Source of the DNA: Candidatus Brocadia pituitae
GTDB lineage: Bacteria; Planctomycetota; Brocadiia; Brocadiales; Brocadiaceae
Direction: 5' to 3'
DNA: 64,000 bases
Assembly (NCBI GenBank): GCA_017347445.1
Contig: AP021856.1
Location: forward strand, 62,001 to 126,000
The notes under the pieces were generated by a model, which did not search any database, was not told the DNA's origin, and saw only the letters and a program-made list of their open reading frames with translations. Made by a program: the position numbers and the translations under genes. The first letter of the stretch is position 1. Each line of letters begins with the position of its first letter. Below, one piece after another: positions 62,124-64,000 of this stretch.

Positions 62124-64000
62124 TTACACCGGGCATGGCTTCACCTTCCAGATATCAGCGGCATACTCTGCAATCGTGCGGTCGCTGGAAAATTTTCCTG
62201 AACCGGCCACATTCAGAATGGCCTTGCGCGCCCATTCCTGCGGGTTGGCATACAATTCACACAGCCGCTGATCTGCATCGAGATACGCCTTGAGGTCGGC
62301 CAGATGCATATAATGGTCGCCCCTGGTCAACAGGGTGTCACGTAACGGCGCAAAAACCCCCGGCTCATATCGGCTGAAATGGTCAGAGAATATCAAGTCG
62401 AGTGCTGCGCGCGTTTCTGCATCGTTATCATAGTGCCAGTGCGGATTGTACCAACTGCGGCTGTCGGCTACCTGCTGGGCAGTCAGTCCAAACAGGAAAA
62501 AGTTTTCCTCGCCCGCTTCCTCAGCCATTTCAATCGTTGCACCGTCGCGCGTGCCAATCGTCAGCGCTCCGTTCATCATAAACTTCATGTTGCTCGTGCC
62601 GCTGGCTTCATAGCCTGCCGTCGAGATTTGGTTGGAAACGTCACTGGCAGGTATGAGTCGCTCCGCAAGTGAAACGCAATAGTCCGGGAGGAACAGGACT
62701 TTGAGCCGTCCGCGCACCGCTGGGTCGCCATCGATGGTGCCGGCAAGGTTGTTAATGAATTTGATAATGACCTTTGCCAGCCGGTAGGCAGGCGCCGCTT
62801 TGCCGGCGAAGAAAAATGTTCGCGGTTTCATATCCAAATTGGGATTGGCGCGCAACCGGTTGTAAAGCATCACGATGCGCAGCGCATTGAGTAATTGGCG
62901 TTTGTATTCGTGGATGCGCTTGACCTGGCAATCGAAGATGCTGTCCGGGTCCACCGTCTGACCATAGCTCGATTTTAGCCAATCGGTAAATTGCACCTTG
63001 GCTGCATGTTTTGCCTTGAGAAAGGCGTCACGGAAACCTTTGTCGTCCGCAAACGGTCTCAGTCTGGCCAGTTGATTAAGGTCGGTAATCCAGCCGTCAC
63101 CGATAGAACTGGTAATCGTAGTGGCCAGTGCCGGATTCGCCAGCAGCAGCCACCGCCGTGGCGTAACGCCGTTGGTTTTGTTATTGAAACGATCCGGAAA
63201 CATTTCTGCAAAATCCCTGACCGTCATCGTACGCAAAAGCTCTGAATGAATTGCGGCCACACCGTTTGTGCTATGCGAGCCGACTATGGCAAGGTTGGCC
63301 ATGCGAATTTTACGAACAGGGACTTCCTCGACAATGCTCATACGGGCGACACGGTCCTCATCGCCGGCAAAGTGAGCGCGAACATCATCAAGTATGCGGC
63401 GATTGATTTCAAGGATGATTTCCAGCAAGCGCGGGAGCATCCTATCAAACCACGCGAGCGGCCACTTTTCAAGGGCTTCCGGCAACAGCGTGTGGTTCGT
63501 ATACGCCAAAGATTTTTGGGTGATATTCCACGCCTGGTCCCATTCGAGATGCGCTTCATCAAGCAGGATGCGCATCAGTTCGGGCACCGCCATCGATGGG
63601 TGTGTGTCGTTCAACTGCAGGGCGACTTTCTCGGGAAGTGTATTCCAGTCGGCATTGCTGCGCTGGAACCGGCGCACAATATCTGCCAGCGAGCAGGCAA
63701 CAAGAAAGTACTCCTGGATAAAGCGCAAACCCTGTCCCATACTCGTGGTGTCGTCGGGATAGAGTACCCGTGTAAGGGACTCAGCCGTCAGTGTCTCAGC
63801 CAAAGCACCGACAAAGTCACCGCTGCTGAATCTCTGAAAATCAAAATAATCCGGGGCGGCAGCGGCCCAGAGCCGCAACGTATTGATCGTCTTGCCTCCG
63901 TACCCTACCACGGGGCGGTCGAACGGGATACCAAGCAGATGGGAAGGCTGGCCGGGAATTGCGCGCAGCGAACCGCCGCATATTTCAAATGAGCAGTTCA
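62124..64000 (-). CDS. glgP: Glycogen/maltodextrin phosphorylase, C-terminal part (5' cut by window end)
   Basis: The frame stays open from the window's right end to TAA at 62124, giving about 625 residues of C-terminal sequence. It begins NCSFEICGGSLRAIPGQPSH and HLLGIPFDRPVVGYGGKTIN, then WNTLPEKVALQLNDTHPSMA, RMSIVEEVPVRKIRMANLAI, KTNGVTPRRWLLLANP and the PLP site EASGTSNMKFMMNGALTIGT (Lys). Glycogen phosphorylase frees glucose-1-P. About the first 200 residues lie outside the window. Pgi follows downstream on the same strand. Confidence 0.95.
   Translation of the reverse strand, partial: NCSFEICGGSLRAIPGQPSHLLGIPFDRPVVGYGGKTINTLRLWAAAAPDYFDFQRFSSGDFVGALAETLTAESLTRVLYPDDTTSMGQGLRFIQEYFLVACSLADIVRRFQRSNADWNTLPEKVALQLNDTHPSMAVPELMRILLDEAHLEWDQAWNITQKSLAYTNHTLLPEALEKWPLAWFDRMLPRLLEIILEINRRILDDVRAHFAGDEDRVARMSIVEEVPVRKIRMANLAIVGSHSTNGVAAIHSELLRTMTVRDFAEMFPDRFNNKTNGVTPRRWLLLANPALATTITSSIGDGWITDLNQLARLRPFADDKGFRDAFLKAKHAAKVQFTDWLKSSYGQTVDPDSIFDCQVKRIHEYKRQLLNALRIVMLYNRLRANPNLDMKPRTFFFAGKAAPAYRLAKVIIKFINNLAGTIDGDPAVRGRLKVLFLPDYCVSLAERLIPASDVSNQISTAGYEASGTSNMKFMMNGALTIGTRDGATIEMAEEAGEENFFLFGLTAQQVADSRSWYNPHWHYDNDAETRAALDLIFSDHFSRYEPGVFAPLRDTLLTRGDHYMHLADLKAYLDADQRLCELYANPQEWARKAILNVAGSGKFSSDRTIAEYAADIWKVKPCPV

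Overview
The window looks like a chromosome segment of a Gram-negative bacterium: lpxK implies lipid A, murI and anmK imply peptidoglycan, and there are TolC-type and HlyD-type efflux parts and several lipoproteins. Multihaem and c-haem proteins (a CxxCH sensor kinase, a dihaem peroxidase), an exported Fe-superoxide dismutase, a deoxyhypusine-synthase-like protein and dense intergenic palindromes fit a planctomycete of the anammox group (Brocadiales). This assignment is an inference from gene content and is not proven; no 16S, hydrazine or ladderane gene lies in the window.

Layout. 1-0.2 kb: the tail of parB and its terminator. 0.4-3.6 kb (-): an RNA-decay pair, YhaM-like exonuclease and RNase R. 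3.8-10.1 kb (+): a broken nucleotide-sugar dehydrogenase, glyS, a 58-residue conserved protein, an acyl-carrier-protein relic (-) and uvrA. 10.25-12.6 kb (+): a YbhN-type membrane protein and an HlyD-type adaptor. 12.7-23.65 kb (-): a long one-strand run with VanZ-like, NYN nuclease, pyrC, an EndoIII-like glycosylase, a deoxyhypusine-synthase-like protein, ferredoxin, lpxK, HNH nuclease, thiD, an MBL hydrolase, anmK and a TPR lipoprotein. 23.8-25.1 kb (+): an APC permease. 25.3-29.0 kb (-): a phosphorelay made of a haem-c hybrid kinase and two response regulators. 29.6-35.2 kb (+), divergent from the kinase: a redox-defence group (ferritin-like, dihaem peroxidase, Tat-exported SOD, exported beta-barrel-like protein, DUF4405 membrane protein), then an M23-like protein and a flavin reductase. 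35.4-43.5 kb: murI, nadE, an alpha/beta hydrolase, a lipoprotein and pyk. 43.9-50.9 kb (-): a complete ABC-2 export pump (adaptor, outer-membrane factor, double-ATPase/permease fusion, second permease). 51.5-64 kb (-): a beta-CASP RNase, phosphoketolase, EAL and STAS-like proteins, class II aldolase, glucose-6-phosphate isomerase and the C-terminal part of glycogen phosphorylase.

How it fits together. From about 42 kb onward the catabolic genes could carry glycogen to glucose-1-P, then through Pgi to fructose-6-P, which is split by phosphoketolase to acetyl-P or passed to aldolase and pyruvate kinase. The block from about 43.9 kb to the end reads visibly richer in G+C than the first 40 kb.

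The most unusual feature is the intergenic DNA. Nearly every gap holds palindromes: at least five elements with shared terminal inverted repeats (GTAACAATTTAG...) but exchangeable inner cores, and about ten palindrome families, several with a GTAG or GTGG head before a hairpin, like the REP sequences mobilised by RAYT transposases. Some are nested in each other, and one overlaps and appears to supply the start codon of a lipoprotein gene. No transposase, tRNA, rRNA or CRISPR array was seen in the window.
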